Below, in pieces: positions 32,204-40,219 of a stretch of 64,000 nt of DNA. The notes under the pieces are model-generated. The model made no database searches. It had not been told where the DNA came from and saw nothing but the letters and a program-made list of their open reading frames with translations. A program made the translations under genes and the position numbers. Numbering within the stretch: position 1 is the first letter of the stretch; each line of letters opens with the position of its first letter. This DNA comes from Bradyrhizobium embrapense (lineage in GTDB: Bacteria > Pseudomonadota > Alphaproteobacteria > Rhizobiales > Xanthobacteraceae), in the NCBI RefSeq assembly GCF_001189235.2, contig NZ_LFIP02000003.1:930001-994000 (forward strand). Direction: 5' to 3'.

Positions 32204-32327
32204 TATGCACGATCACTGGACCCGCAACCCGGTTGCGGCCCTTATGCCTTGGTATGCACGATCACTGGACCCGCAACCCGGTTGCGGCCCTTATGCCTTG
32301 GTATGCACGATCACTGGACCCGCAACC
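32204..32327. repeat. 49-base tandem duplication containing a hairpin, with a third partial copy
   Basis: The unit beginning TATGCACGATCACTGGACCC repeats at 32204 and 32253 with exact 49-base period, and a partial third copy runs from 32302 for about 26 bases. Each full unit contains CCGCAACCCGGTTGCGG, a perfect hairpin. The third copy is the coding 3' end of the gene at 32291-32584, so the duplication arose from the gene's own end plus a terminator-like stem. Confidence 0.9.
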
Positions 32328-32584
32328 GCGGTGGCCTGCCCGATCAGCAATGGACCGAGATTCTCATCGATCCAGGCCAGTGCGCGGCGGTTAGCTTCCT
32401 CGGCGCCTGAATAATTGTTGAAGACGCTGATGGCAGTGACGGTGTCGTCGCCGGCATAGACCACGTAATAGGCCATGAAGCCTTCGACATCGCTGATGAT
32501 CGGAATTGCGCCTTCCTTGATCCGGCGCGCGAGTTCTTCGGCGCTACCAGACTTCGCCTTGGCGTGACGGATGGCGGCATACAT
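32291..32584 (-). CDS. Small ABM-like (antibiotic biosynthesis monooxygenase-fold) protein
   Basis: The protein has 97 residues. ATG 32584 follows AAGGAGG. The pattern MYAAIRHAKAKSGSAEELAR, then FMAYYVVYAGDDTVTAISVF, fits the dimeric alpha-beta barrel (ABM / Dabb) fold, with Gly-Phe before the second strand. Many members are small oxygenases or scaffolds without known substrate. Its 3' end lies inside the 49-base repeat, so the stop codon sits in the duplicated hairpin region. Confidence 0.6.
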   Translation of the reverse strand: MYAAIRHAKAKSGSAEELARRIKEGAIPIISDVEGFMAYYVVYAGDDTVTAISVFNNYSGAEEANRRALAWIDENLGPLLIGQATAVAGPVIVHTKA

Positions 32585-32680
32585 GCGTTCCTCCTTCCGG
32601 CTGCATCGATCGGGCTGCGCTTCGCGCATGCGCGATGGTACGCCCGAAGGGGCGGAGACGCCATCGGGATTGCGGACCGA

Positions 32681-33115
32681 TCAGCTGAAGCGCCTGGTCA
32701 CGATGGCCGTGCGGCGGTCGGGAAGCTTCGGCAGCCGCGTCAGATCCGCGCGCGTTGTCGCGGCTTTTGGGCCGGGGGCGGGCGCCTGCTCCTGTTGCTG
32801 CAGAAACAGCGTGGCCTCGAACAGCACGCCGGGGGCCTGCTTGGCGGTGCCCGAGCACACCGCGCGATTGCCGCTGAAGGTGCCCGTCAGCTGCGCCTCG
32901 ACCTCGTCGCATCCGAACACGGTGGTGAACGGGCCGTCGGCATATCTGCGCGTCGTCAGCACCGCCGTGAAGCGGTCCTCATCGAGCTGATAGGATCCAC
33001 CATAGGTGAACATGGCGTCGCCGCCCGAGATCCTGCCGTCTGCCAGATGGACTATTCCGGTGCCTTCGCCGCGCGGCGTGCGAAACCACGCCGCATATTG
33101 ACCGTCTCTTTGCAT
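32681..33115 (-). CDS. GrlR-like beta-barrel protein
   Basis: The protein has 144 residues. ATG at 33115 is used; the frame upstream offers only TTG. The start (MQRDGQYAAWFRTPRGEGTG and IVHLADGRISGGDAMFTYGG) matches the GrlR family pattern (DGxYxxxFxTPxGxGxGxV, then GGDxxxxYxGxY). In enteropathogenic Escherichia GrlR represses a type III secretion activator, but homologues occur in many bacteria without that system. Here the role is unknown. The C-terminal tail is Gln/Pro/Ala-rich and basic. Confidence 0.55.
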   Translation of the reverse strand: MQRDGQYAAWFRTPRGEGTGIVHLADGRISGGDAMFTYGGSYQLDEDRFTAVLTTRRYADGPFTTVFGCDEVEAQLTGTFSGNRAVCSGTAKQAPGVLFEATLFLQQQEQAPAPGPKAATTRADLTRLPKLPDRRTAIVTRRFS

Positions 33116-33355
33116 GACCGTCACGAACTGCAAACCCTGCGTTGTCGTCTAGCTACGTTGCAAGCGGCGGGACTGCTACTTAACCTTCACCCGACGGTTA
33201 ACGAACCGAGAAGGCGATCGTGCGACTTGCGCGAAGCGGTACTGGACCTGTGCGCGACGATCGCGCGAGAGTCCTTTCCGTTCCGACGCAATCGAAAGCG
33301 GGCTCTGTCAACTTCGTTCGCGACTCTCCAATGCATTCGACCGGTCATAACACGC

Positions 33356-33390
33356 CACGGCCCTCGCCAGGGGAGCTAGCGAGGGCCGTG
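33356..33390. terminator. Strong hairpin downstream of flgH
   Basis: CACGGCCCTCGC and GCGAGGGCCGTG form a perfect 12-pair stem with an 11-base loop. There is no long T-run on either side, so it may act as a transcript-end stem rather than a classical terminator. I see nothing else in 33116-33462. Confidence 0.6.
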
Positions 33391-33462
33391 TTGGTACACC
33401 GCGCCGCGCCTAGGTTCGCGACGAGATGTGGGAGCTCGTAGAGGACTTACTCAGGCATGTCG

Positions 33463-34215
33463 TCAGAAGGGCAAGAGCACGTCGAGAACCTGCTGGCCAT
33501 AGCGCGGCTGTTGCACGTCGGTGATCTGGCCGCGGCCGCCATAGGCGATGCGCGCCTGGGCGATCTTCGATGAGTCGATGGTGTTGTCGCTCTGGATGTC
33601 CTCCGGGCGCACGATGCCGGCCACGATCAGCTCGCGGATTTCGTAGTTGACGCGGATCTCCTGCTTGCCCTCGACCACGAGATTGCCGTTCGGCAGCAGC
33701 TGGGTGACGACGGCGGCGACACTGGTCTGCAGTGCCTCCTGGCGGTTCACCGAACCCTTGCCGTCGCTTGATGCCGTCGATTCGGCGGTCAGGATCTTGC
33801 CGGGCAGGATCTTGTTCGCCTGCGTGATGGTCTGCGAGCCCAGGAAGTTGGTGACACCGGAATCCTCGGAATTGCTGCGGCTGCGCTGGGTTTCGTTGGC
33901 GATCGCGGCCTTGTCGGTGAAGTTCACCGTGATGGTCAGGATGTCGCCGACGCGCGCGGCGCGCTGGTCCTTGAAGAAGGCCCGCGAGCCGCTGCGCCAC
34001 AGCGAGTTGGGGCTGTAGGAGGCGACCTCGGGCTTCGGCATCGGCATCTGCACCGGCTTGTAGCCGGGCTGCGTGGTCGGATTCTCGATCTCCGTCAGCT
34101 TCGGCTTTTCACCGATCTGGGAAAGACGGTCGATCGACGAGCAACCGCTGGCGATGGTTCCGAGTGCGAGCAGCGCACCGGTCAGGATCAGGCGGTTGAT
34201 GCGGTACTTGGACAT
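33463..34215 (-). CDS. flgH: Flagellar L-ring lipoprotein FlgH
   Basis: The protein has 250 residues. A lipobox occurs at ALGTIASGC, so the Cys anchors it in the outer membrane. FlgH features: YSPNSLWRSGSRAFFKDQRA, GDILTITVNFTDKAAIAN, LLPNGNLVVEGKQEIRVN then YEIRELIVAGIVRPEDI and ARIAYGGRGQI. It forms the L ring in the outer membrane. It is last in flgF-flgG-flgA-flgH, with only six bases from flgA. Confidence 0.95.
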   Translation of the reverse strand: MSKYRINRLILTGALLALGTIASGCSSIDRLSQIGEKPKLTEIENPTTQPGYKPVQMPMPKPEVASYSPNSLWRSGSRAFFKDQRAARVGDILTITVNFTDKAAIANETQRSRSNSEDSGVTNFLGSQTITQANKILPGKILTAESTASSDGKGSVNRQEALQTSVAAVVTQLLPNGNLVVEGKQEIRVNYEIRELIVAGIVRPEDIQSDNTIDSSKIAQARIAYGGRGQITDVQQPRYGQQVLDVLLPF

Positions 34216-34220
34216 GAACT

Positions 34221-35276
34221 TTACTCGGCGTTTGGTGCGACTGAACTCAGCTTGACGGGAGCGGACGTCGAAGAGGCGGCGTCGGCGGCCGGCGCTGCGC
34301 GCGGGGACGCGACCGAGATCGAAACCTCGCCGCGGCCGGTGACCACGCCGGCGACGGCGCGCTTGGATTGCAAATTCATCACGTTGACGACATCGCCCTC
34401 GGCGCCGGCGTCCATCGCCTTGCCCCGGATCGTGAGGTACAGACCGGAGGTGCGGTAGACCAGCGTCACGTTCTGGTCACGGGTGACGAGATCGGGTTTT
34501 GCCGTATCGGCTGTGCGTAGCGCCTGGCCGGCGCGCATCTGGCGGCGCATCTGCATGCCGACGGCGCTGTCGCGCACCGCCGCGTCGTTGCCGATTTCGG
34601 CTTTCGGACGGCGCTCGACAACCACGTCGGAGGCTTTCAGCACATCGCCGCGTTCGACGTTGCGGGTTAGCACGGCGGCCTCGATGGTCTCGATCGCGGT
34701 GCCGGTGAGGCGCAGCTTGTACGGCGCTGCGCCGGCTTCGTTGCTGACCTCGAAGGTGACGTCGAAACGCGTCGAGCGCGGGTCGTAGCGCACGGCGACG
34801 GGCTGCATCGCGCCGGTGTTGGTTGCCTCGAGCCTGATATCGCCGGGATCGCGGTCGAAGGTCAGCGCGATGTTGCCGGCCCTGCCGAGCCCGTGGCGGC
34901 CCTCCAGCGCGCGTGACAGCTGCTGCTCGATCTCCTTGCTGTCGATGGTGCGCGCGAGCCGCGTGACTGTGATCTCCTTCAGCTCCCGGGTGTCGACGCC
35001 GATCACCTGGTGGCTGCGCAGCACGTTGAGCACCTGCGCGACCGGCAGCGTGCCCGTGGTGCCGAGATCGGGCGCGCGATAGATCGCGATGCTGCCGGCG
35101 CTCCCGGCGTTGTCGATGAGGTCGCCGACCCGCACGATGTCGTCCGCGACCGTGACGCTGGCGCGCAGCGTCGGCGCAGCGATGGTCTCGCCGCGGACTT
35201 GTGCTGCGGCCGGGACCATTGTCACCGCAAGGAGCGCGGCTGCGATCAGGAGTGAGCGGGCGATCATCGACATCAT
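34221..35276 (-). CDS. flgA: Flagellar P-ring assembly chaperone FlgA
   Basis: The protein has 351 residues. A signal peptide (MMSMIARSLLIAAALLAVTM then VPAAAQ) is followed by a long N-terminal part and the SAF domain with AAVLTRNVERGDVLKASDVV, GMQMRRQMRAGQALRTADTA and VTLVYRTSGLYLTIRGKAMD. FlgA helps FlgI assemble the P ring in the periplasm. The start lies two bases from the flgG stop. The low-complexity C terminus (PAADAASSTSAP) extends beyond the family core. Confidence 0.92.
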   Translation of the reverse strand: MMSMIARSLLIAAALLAVTMVPAAAQVRGETIAAPTLRASVTVADDIVRVGDLIDNAGSAGSIAIYRAPDLGTTGTLPVAQVLNVLRSHQVIGVDTRELKEITVTRLARTIDSKEIEQQLSRALEGRHGLGRAGNIALTFDRDPGDIRLEATNTGAMQPVAVRYDPRSTRFDVTFEVSNEAGAAPYKLRLTGTAIETIEAAVLTRNVERGDVLKASDVVVERRPKAEIGNDAAVRDSAVGMQMRRQMRAGQALRTADTAKPDLVTRDQNVTLVYRTSGLYLTIRGKAMDAGAEGDVVNVMNLQSKRAVAGVVTGRGEVSISVASPRAAPAADAASSTSAPVKLSSVAPNAE

Positions 35277-35278
35277 CC

Positions 35279-36067
35279 TCAGCGGAACAGGTTGGAGGTC
35301 GCCTGCATCATCTGGTCGGCCGCAGAGACCACCTTCGAGTTCATCTCGTAGGCGCGCTGCGCTGCGATCAGGTCGGAGATTTCGGAAACCACCTCGACAT
35401 TGGCCTGTTCGAGATTGCTCTGCTGCATGTCGCCGTAACCGTCGGTGTTGGCGGTGCCGTCCTGCGGCTGGCCGGAGGCCGGCGTTTCCTGGAACAGATT
35501 GTCGCCGATCGGCATCAAGCCGGCCTTGTTGATGAAGCGGGTCAGGCCGATCGTGCCGATGTTGGTCGATGCGGTCTGGCCGGGCAGCGTCACCGAGACC
35601 TGGCCCTGCGCGTTGATGGTGAGACCCGAGGCGTTCTGCGGGATCGTAATCGTCGGCTGCACCAGATTGCCCTGCGCGTTGACGATGCGGCCCTGGTTGT
35701 CCATCTGGAACGAGCCGTCGCGGGTGTAGGTGAAGGTGCCGTCCGGCATCAGGATCTTGAAGAAGCCTTCGCCGCGGATCGCGATGTCGAGATCGTTGCC
35801 GGTCGGCGACAGCGTGCCCTGGGTCATCATGCGCGGGGTGCCGACGGTCTTGACGCCGCCGCCGAGATCGATGCCCATCGGCATGATGGTGTTCTGGTCG
35901 GAGGCCTGGGCGCCGACCCGGCGCACATGGTCGTAGATCAGGTCCTGGAACGCGGCGCGCTGCTTCTTGTAGCCGGTGGTACGCAGGTTCGCGATGTTGT
36001 TGGAGATCACCTGAACGCTGAGTTCCTGTGCCGCCATTCCGGTCGCTGCAGTATAGAGTGCACGCAT
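35279..36067 (-). CDS. flgG: Distal rod protein FlgG
   Basis: The protein has 262 residues, standard length. N terminus MRALYTAATGMAAQELSVQV then ISNNIANLRTTGYKKQRAAF, centre GEGFFKILMPDGTFTYTRDG and the C-terminal rod helix SNVELVSE-type segment EQANVEVVSEISDLIAAQRA all fit FlgG. It builds the distal rod through the outer membrane. Between flgF and flgA. Confidence 0.96.
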   Translation of the reverse strand: MRALYTAATGMAAQELSVQVISNNIANLRTTGYKKQRAAFQDLIYDHVRRVGAQASDQNTIMPMGIDLGGGVKTVGTPRMMTQGTLSPTGNDLDIAIRGEGFFKILMPDGTFTYTRDGSFQMDNQGRIVNAQGNLVQPTITIPQNASGLTINAQGQVSVTLPGQTASTNIGTIGLTRFINKAGLMPIGDNLFQETPASGQPQDGTANTDGYGDMQQSNLEQANVEVVSEISDLIAAQRAYEMNSKVVSAADQMMQATSNLFR

Positions 36068-36083
36068 CGGTCAGTCCCCCGGA

Positions 36084-36848
36084 TCAGGTCGGCACGTCGG
36101 CGAGCTTCTCGATCGCCGATTTGTGCAGGTCGCTCTGCTGCTGCAGCAGCGAGGCGATTTGGGTGTAGGTCCGCGTGATCTCGATCATGCGGCTCATCTC
36201 GACGACGGAATTGACGTTAGACTTCTCGATGAAGCCCTGGCGGATCTGCGCCTTGGTGTCCGGCTGCGCCACCGCCCCTTCGCCGAGCGCATAGAGATTG
36301 GATCCCTCCTTCAGCAGGCGCTGCGCCTGCGCGAACGAGACCAGGCGCAGCTTGCCGCGGATCGAGTCGAGTCGGGACGTGCCTTCGAGCACGCTGACGT
36401 TGCCGTCGGGAGCGATGTTGACGTCGTGATCGGTCTGCTGGAACGTGATCGGGCCGGCGGTGCCGAGCACCTGATAGCCCGAGGCGGTGACGAGCTGGCC
36501 GCGATTGTTGATCTGCAGATTGCCTTCGCGGGTGTAGCGCTCGCCGCCCGGCGTCTGCACCACCAGGAAGGCATTGCCGTCGATCGCGACGTCGAGCGGG
36601 TTCTTGGTTTCTTCGGTCGGGCCCTGCGAGAAATCGTGGAAGGTCGCCCGGTCCTGCACGAACGAGACGCGGCGGTCGGAGGACGCGAAATTGTCCTCAT
36701 GCGCGTTCGAGGACAGGTATTCCTGGAACAGCGACCGGTCGGCCTTGTAGCCGTTGGTGTTCATGTTCGCGATGTTGTTGGAAACGACATCCATCTGCCG
36801 TTCCAGCACCATCTGCTTCGATAGTCCGACCAGAAGCGTATTCTGCAT
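36084..36848 (-). CDS. flgF: Proximal rod protein FlgF
   Basis: The protein has 254 residues. ATG 36848 is preferred: GGGGAG lies before it and the frame then begins MQNTLLVGLSKQMVLERQMD, as in FlgF, with VVSNNIANMNTNGYKADRSL. The middle is DVAIDGNAFLVVQTPGGERY and the C-terminal end is SNVNSVVEMSRMIEITRTYT. It heads the flgF-flgG-flgA-flgH operon; a sigma-54 promoter is about 110 bases upstream, and a duplicated GGTTCTCCCAAACCC lies in the leader. Confidence 0.95.
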   Translation of the reverse strand: MQNTLLVGLSKQMVLERQMDVVSNNIANMNTNGYKADRSLFQEYLSSNAHEDNFASSDRRVSFVQDRATFHDFSQGPTEETKNPLDVAIDGNAFLVVQTPGGERYTREGNLQINNRGQLVTASGYQVLGTAGPITFQQTDHDVNIAPDGNVSVLEGTSRLDSIRGKLRLVSFAQAQRLLKEGSNLYALGEGAVAQPDTKAQIRQGFIEKSNVNSVVEMSRMIEITRTYTQIASLLQQQSDLHKSAIEKLADVPT

Positions 36849-36883
36849 CGGTGGTCTCCCCTGTGAGGTGATCCGATGCGAAA

Positions 36884-36939
36884 GGTTCTCCCAAACCCTC
36901 ACGCCGGACCGGCGGTAACCATTGGGTTCTCCCAAACCC
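36884..36939. repeat. Duplicated 15-base motif in the flgF leader
   Basis: GGTTCTCCCAAACCC occurs at 36884-36898 and 36925-36939. Between and after them GGCGGTAACC and CCGGTTACG form further partial repeats. They lie between the sigma-54 promoter and the flgF start, that is in the mRNA leader, so they may be RNA elements. Confidence 0.7.
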
Positions 36940-36959
36940 GCCGGTTACGCCGTCCTCTC

Positions 36960-36975
36960 AGCGAAAGCCGTGCCA
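36960..36975 (-). promoter_or_regulatory. Sigma-54 promoter of flgF-flgG-flgA-flgH
   Basis: On the minus strand TGGCACGGCTTTCGCT has GG and GC ten bases apart, a complete -24 box and one change in the -12 box. In the remaining gap between flgF and fliL no other gene-like signal was seen except the CtrA-like site at 37094. Confidence 0.88.
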
Positions 36976-37093
36976 ACTTGAAATGCTGATATATTTAAAC
37001 GGCTTAGGTGTTTTGTGGGGCGCTATACGGGGCGGCAGAAAGGTCTTGTTGACCATGTTTGCCCGGCAGTTTTTTCCTAGTGGAAGGTAAATC

Positions 37094-37110
37094 CTAATCT
37101 TCCGTTAACC
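37094..37110 (+). promoter_or_regulatory. CtrA-like site before fliL
   Basis: CTAA-TCTTCCG-TTAACC differs from TTAA-N7-TTAACC in one base. It lies about 120 bases before the fliL start. CtrA control of fliL-fliM is known in Caulobacter. Confidence 0.5.
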
Positions 37111-37230
37111 ATTATGACCCCAGTGTTGCCGGCATTGGGGCGCGTGTGCGCCGGCGGCCTTTGTATCGCGTCTTCAAGCCAAAGCTGGGGCAAATCGCGT
37201 TCGCATCCTTCTGGTTGAAGCGAGCGGACG

Positions 37231-37719
37231 ATGGCGGACGAGGAAAAGACCGATAGCGGCGAGGGCGCGGCCGCTCCGAAGAAGGGCAAGCTCAAGCTGA
37301 TCATTGCCGTCGTCGGCTTCCTCGTCGTGCTCGGCGCGGGCGCGGGCGGATGGTTCTTCTTCATGCGCGGCCATGGCGAGGAGCAGCACGCAGAAGCGCC
37401 GCCGCCGAAGCCGCCGAGCTTCGTCGACGTGCCCGACATGCTGGTCAATCTGGTCGGCGCGCCCGGCGAGCGGGTGCAATATCTCAAGCTCAAGCTCGTG
37501 CTCGAGATCAAGGAAGAAAAGCAGGTCGAGGCGATCAAGCCGGCGCTGCCGCGCGTCACCGACCTGTTCCAGACCTATATGCGCGAGCTGCGTCCGAGCG
37601 ATCTCAACGGCTCGGCCGGCCTGTTCCGCCTCAAGGAAGAGCTGACCAAGCGCGTCAACCTCGCGCTGGCGCCCAACCAGGTGAACGCGGTGCTGTTCAA
37701 GGAAGTCGTGATCCAGTGA
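37231..37719 (+). CDS. fliL: Flagellar basal-body protein FliL
   Basis: The protein has 162 residues. A Lys-rich cytoplasmic start and one TM segment (LIIAVVGFLVVLGAGAGGWF then FFM) are followed by the FliL periplasmic domain (FVDVPDMLVNLVGAPGERVQ then YLKLKLVLEIKEE, LPRVTDLFQTYMRELRPSDL). FliL associates with stators and supports torque. First of fliL-fliM, 18 bases apart. Confidence 0.94.
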   Translation: MADEEKTDSGEGAAAPKKGKLKLIIAVVGFLVVLGAGAGGWFFFMRGHGEEQHAEAPPPKPPSFVDVPDMLVNLVGAPGERVQYLKLKLVLEIKEEKQVEAIKPALPRVTDLFQTYMRELRPSDLNGSAGLFRLKEELTKRVNLALAPNQVNAVLFKEVVIQ

Positions 37720-37737
37720 CGGGGCGGATGTAAAGCC

Positions 37738-38940
37738 ATGGCCGGCAACGACCAGATGGACCAGGACGCCATTGCGGCCCAATGGGAAGCCTCGCTCGAT
37801 TCCGAGGATCCCGCGACGGCCGCGGCGGAAGCTGCCAAGAACGAGCTCACCGAGAACATGGCGCTGCAATGGGCCGCCATGGTCGAGGACGGCAGTCGCG
37901 ACTTCGGCGGCAAGAACACCAATGGCGAGCGCGTGCTGTCGCAGGAGGAGATCGACAATCTCCTCGGCTTCACGGTCGGCGACGTCAGCCTCGACGATCA
38001 TTCCGGCATCCGCGCCATCATCGATTCCGCGATGGTGTCCTACGAGCGTCTGCCGATGCTCGAAATCGTGTTCGACCGCCTGGTGCGGTTGATGACGACG
38101 AGCTTGCGCAATTTCACCTCCGACAACGTCGAAGTCTCGCTCGACCGCATCACGTCGGTGCGCTTCGGCGACTACATGAACTCGATCCCGCTGCCGGCGG
38201 TGCTTTCGGTGTTCAAGGCGGAGGAGTGGGAGAATTTCGGCCTCGCCATGGTCGACTCCAACCTGATCTATTCGATGATCGACGTGCTGCTCGGCGGCCG
38301 CCGCGGCCAGACCCAGCTCAAGATCGAGGGCCGGCCCTACACCACGATCGAGACCAATCTGGTCAAGCGGCTGGTCGAGGTGGTGCTGTCGGATGCCGAG
38401 CAGGCGTTCCGGCCGCTGTCGCCGGTGACCTTCACGATCGACCGGCTCGAGACCAACCCGCGCTTTGCCGCGATCAGCCGCCCGGCCAATGCCGCCATTC
38501 TGGTGCGCCTGCGCATCGACATGGAAGATCGCGGCGGCAATGTCGAGTTGCTGCTGCCCTACGCCACCATCGAACCGATCCGCAACGTGCTGTTGCAGAT
38601 GTTCATGGGCGAGAAGTTCGGCCGCGACCCGATCTGGGAAGGCCATTTCGCCACTGAAGTGGCGCAGGCCGAGATCGCGGTCGATGCGGTGCTGTACGAG
38701 GCCGATATCCCGCTGAAGGAGCTGATGAAGCTCAAGGTCGGCGACACGCTGCCGCTGGATATCCGCTCCGACGCGCTGGTCTCGGTCCGATGCGGCAACG
38801 TCACCCTGACGGAGGGCCGCATGGGCCGCGTCGGCGACCGCGTCGCGATCCGCGTCACCAAGAATTTGCGTAAACCCCAAACCACCTTCGCGATGTTCGA
38901 GAAGGCGGACGAGCGGACCAAGATGATGGAGGCACCATGA
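37738..38940 (+). CDS. fliM: Flagellar motor switch protein FliM
   Basis: The protein has 400 residues. The motif VLSQEEIDNLLGF appears inside a longer N-terminal extension (about 70 residues before it) rather than at the extreme N terminus. The middle domain has FTSDNVEVSLDRITSVRFGD, SVFKAEEWENFGLAMVDSNL then IYSMIDVLLGGRRG. The C-terminal SpoA domain contains PLKELMKLKVGDTLPLDIRS. It forms the C-ring switch that binds CheY-P. The stop overlaps the next gene by four bases. Confidence 0.95.
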   Translation: MAGNDQMDQDAIAAQWEASLDSEDPATAAAEAAKNELTENMALQWAAMVEDGSRDFGGKNTNGERVLSQEEIDNLLGFTVGDVSLDDHSGIRAIIDSAMVSYERLPMLEIVFDRLVRLMTTSLRNFTSDNVEVSLDRITSVRFGDYMNSIPLPAVLSVFKAEEWENFGLAMVDSNLIYSMIDVLLGGRRGQTQLKIEGRPYTTIETNLVKRLVEVVLSDAEQAFRPLSPVTFTIDRLETNPRFAAISRPANAAILVRLRIDMEDRGGNVELLLPYATIEPIRNVLLQMFMGEKFGRDPIWEGHFATEVAQAEIAVDAVLYEADIPLKELMKLKVGDTLPLDIRSDALVSVRCGNVTLTEGRMGRVGDRVAIRVTKNLRKPQTTFAMFEKADERTKMMEAP

Positions 38941-39410
38941 GTCATGTGCTTGGACTGATAATCGAGAGTCTGGTGGCCGTGCTGCTGATGCTGACGATCG
39001 GCTATTGCTGGCTGCTCAACAAGCGCCTGCAGCGGCTGAAGGCGGACGAGCATTCGCTGAAGGCGACGATCGCCGAATTGATCACCGCGACCGAGATCGC
39101 CGAGCGGGCGATCGGCGGGTTGAAGCACGCGGTGCGCGACGTCAACGAAAACCTCGGCAACCAGCTCGATGCGGCGACGCTGATGTCGGCGCAGCTGAAG
39201 AACCAGCTGGCGGAAGGCGACCATGTGGTACGCCGCCTGTCCAAGATCGCGCTGGCCGCGCGGCCGCCGGAGCCCGCTCAGGCGCCGGCACCAGCAGCTG
39301 CGCCCGCCGCGCCGGTGGCGCAGGCGCCCAGGGTTTCGGCCGCGCGCGCGGTTGCCGCGGCGGCTGAAGCCTTCACCGAGCGCAGGAGGGCCGGCGGCCT
39401 CGCTGCATGA
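38937..39410 (+). CDS. DUF6468-type membrane protein in the motor operon
   Basis: The protein has 157 residues. One N-terminal TM segment (VLGLIIESLVAVLLMLTIGY) precedes a coiled-coil stretch (LKADEHSLKATIAELITATE and GGLKHAVRDVNENLGNQLDA) and an Ala/Pro-rich C terminus. It overlaps fliM and motE by four bases each, so its translation is tied to the motor genes. Such proteins are conserved in alphaproteobacterial flagellar loci; a chaperone or motor-associated role is inferred only. Confidence 0.7.
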   Translation: MSHVLGLIIESLVAVLLMLTIGYCWLLNKRLQRLKADEHSLKATIAELITATEIAERAIGGLKHAVRDVNENLGNQLDAATLMSAQLKNQLAEGDHVVRRLSKIALAARPPEPAQAPAPAAAPAAPVAQAPRVSAARAVAAAAEAFTERRRAGGLAA

Positions 39411-40219
39411 AGTTGCTTCGTGACATCAGAGTGATGCCCGTGGTGCTGGTCGCGATCTTCGGCCTGATGGTGCTGAAGGTCGCGGGCCTCCTGCTCGATG
39501 GCGGTTACGTGTTTGCCGAGGACGCGCCGCCGGCTGGCCCGGCCGGTCCCTCTTGGGCGCAGCAGAACTTCAACTTCCCCGGCGCCCCCAAGGCGGTTGC
39601 CGACAGCAAGATCAAGGCCGATCCCGGCGACATCACGGGATCGGTCGAGGGCAAGGACGCGAAGAAGGACGAGGCAGCGAAGCCGGCCGCACCCGCCGCG
39701 GAGGCGCCCAAGCCCGACGGCGTGGTGGTCAATCTGGATGCACCGCCACCGGTGTCGGCGTCGGAGCGCGCGATCCTGGAGCGGTTGCAGTCGCGCCGCC
39801 AGGAGCTCGAGACGCGCGCCCGCGAGGTCGAGATCCGTGAGAGCCTTTTGAAGGCGGCCGAGAAGCGCATCGAGGCCAAGGTCGAGGAGGCCAAGGCCAA
39901 TGATGCCAAGGCGAACGCCGACGCGGCGGCCAAGGCCGAAGCCGACGCCGCCCGTTTCAAGGGCATCGTCACCATGTACGAGAACATGAAGCCGAAGGAC
40001 GCCGCAAAAGTGTTCGATCGGCTGGAGATGACCGTGCTCTACCAGATTGCCTCGCAGATCCAGCCGCGCAAGATGTCGGACATCCTCGGCCTGATGCAGC
40101 CCGAGGCTGCCGAACGGCTCACGGTCGAACTTGCCCGCCGCGCCGGCGGCGACAAGTCGGCCCCGACCGACGAGCTGCCCAAGATCGAAGGCAAGATACT
40201 CGCGCCGAAGACGAATTGA
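39407..40219 (+). CDS. motE: MotE-like flagellar motor protein
   Basis: The protein has 270 residues. An N-terminal TM/anchor segment (VMPVVLVAIFGLMVLKVAGL) leads into a Pro/Ala/Lys-rich part, a long coiled coil (RLQSRRQELETRAREVEIRE ... EEAKANDAKANADAAAKAEA) and a MgtE-N-like end (YENMKPKDAAKVFDRLEMTV ... IQPRKMSDILGLMQPEAAER). In Sinorhizobium MotE is a periplasmic chaperone for MotC folding. Overlap with the previous gene is four bases. The name is by similarity of architecture. Confidence 0.8.
   Translation: MKLLRDIRVMPVVLVAIFGLMVLKVAGLLLDGGYVFAEDAPPAGPAGPSWAQQNFNFPGAPKAVADSKIKADPGDITGSVEGKDAKKDEAAKPAAPAAEAPKPDGVVVNLDAPPPVSASERAILERLQSRRQELETRAREVEIRESLLKAAEKRIEAKVEEAKANDAKANADAAAKAEADAARFKGIVTMYENMKPKDAAKVFDRLEMTVLYQIASQIQPRKMSDILGLMQPEAAERLTVELARRAGGDKSAPTDELPKIEGKILAPKTN

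Noticed and set aside
33140..33215. Two TTAA motifs upstream of the GrlR-like gene
   Set aside because: The spacing is about 14 bases, not the seven expected for CtrA.
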